Below are positions 6,015 through 6,099 of a stretch of 6,099 nt of DNA, piece by piece. The stretch spans positions 1-6,099 of the forward strand of contig JAOZQX010000087.1 in NCBI GenBank assembly GCA_029931995.1. The letters run 5' to 3'. A model generated the notes under the pieces. That model did no database searches and had not been told where the DNA came from. It saw only the letters and a list, made by a program, of their open reading frames with translations. This stretch comes from Bacteroidales bacterium (lineage in GTDB: Bacteria > Bacteroidota > Bacteroidia > Bacteroidales > GCA-2711565). Position numbers and translations under genes: made by a program. Every line of letters begins with the position of its first letter. The first letter of the stretch is position 1.

Positions 6015-6099
6015 ATGAATTATACAGAGTACTCAGAAAAACTTTCAATAGTTTCTAATCTCGTTGAAAAATGTGCTACGGGTACCCCAAAAAAATTAG
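6015..6099 (+). CDS. Probable small helix-turn-helix protein, 3'-truncated by window edge
   Basis: An ORF opens at ATG 6015 and runs off the window after 28 codons. The visible N-terminus has a helix-like stretch (EKLSIVSNLVEKC, residues 8-20) followed by ATGTPKKL (21-28). The pattern of a hydrophobic helix, then TGTP and then a basic/leucine start of the next helix, resembles small Bacteroidota proteins with a HTH_11/DeoR-like winged helix-turn-helix, in which this segment reads roughly L..li.kg.TGTp.eLA..L.vS. The recognition helix itself lies outside the window, so the assignment rests on this short stretch only. The leader is A/T-rich with no Shine-Dalgarno, and the gene is divergent from the permease gene, with palindromic sequence upstream. 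Confidence 0.55.
   Translation, partial: MNYTEYSEKLSIVSNLVEKCATGTPKKL

Overview
The window looks like a chromosomal segment from a low-GC member of the Bacteroidota, probably near Bacteroidales/Marinilabiliales. The evidence is A/T-rich DNA, start codons preceded by A-rich leaders rather than Shine-Dalgarno sequences, one candidate promoter of the Bacteroidota type (TTTG, 20 bp, TAnnTTTG-like), a large FtsX/MacB-type permease of the sort this phylum carries in many copies, and protein sequences typical of the phylum. This placement is inferred from recognition, not from a search.

Layout. Positions 1-2645 carry a plus-strand housekeeping cluster. It starts with the C-terminal two thirds of a flippase-like membrane protein (LPG_synthase_TM/YbhN type, cut by the window edge). 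This overlaps by 23 bp the gene rfaE2/hldE-C-like, which encodes the ADP-heptose-forming nucleotidyltransferase. radA, encoding the DNA-repair ATPase, follows. On each side of radA (about 1151-1277 and 2646-2795) lies an imperfect long inverted repeat whose left half is almost G-free and whose right half is almost C-free. The two look like degenerate copies of one dispersed element.

Positions 2796-3253 hold an apparent single-gene unit. It has a candidate promoter overlapped by two direct repeats (CGYACACTTTT, 21 bp apart) and a 102-residue GRAM/PH-like protein. A perfect palindrome at 3326-3359 serves as a bidirectional terminator between this gene and the convergent minus-strand permease gene (3382-5763). 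That gene encodes a complete 793-residue MacB/FtsX-type ABC transporter permease with no ATPase gene in view. A 251-bp A/T-rich divergent spacer follows, with overlapping small inverted repeats. At the right edge is the start of a plus-strand gene, probably a small helix-turn-helix protein.

How the genes relate. The flippase-like protein and RfaE2 are probably co-transcribed and both suit envelope biogenesis; RadA works in recombination. The GRAM protein and the permease have separate signals. I see no tRNA, rRNA, CRISPR array, insertion sequence or phage gene, and no evidence for a wholly new system. The least explained items are the repeat pair around radA, the tandem operator-like repeats upstream of the GRAM gene, and the GRAM protein itself.
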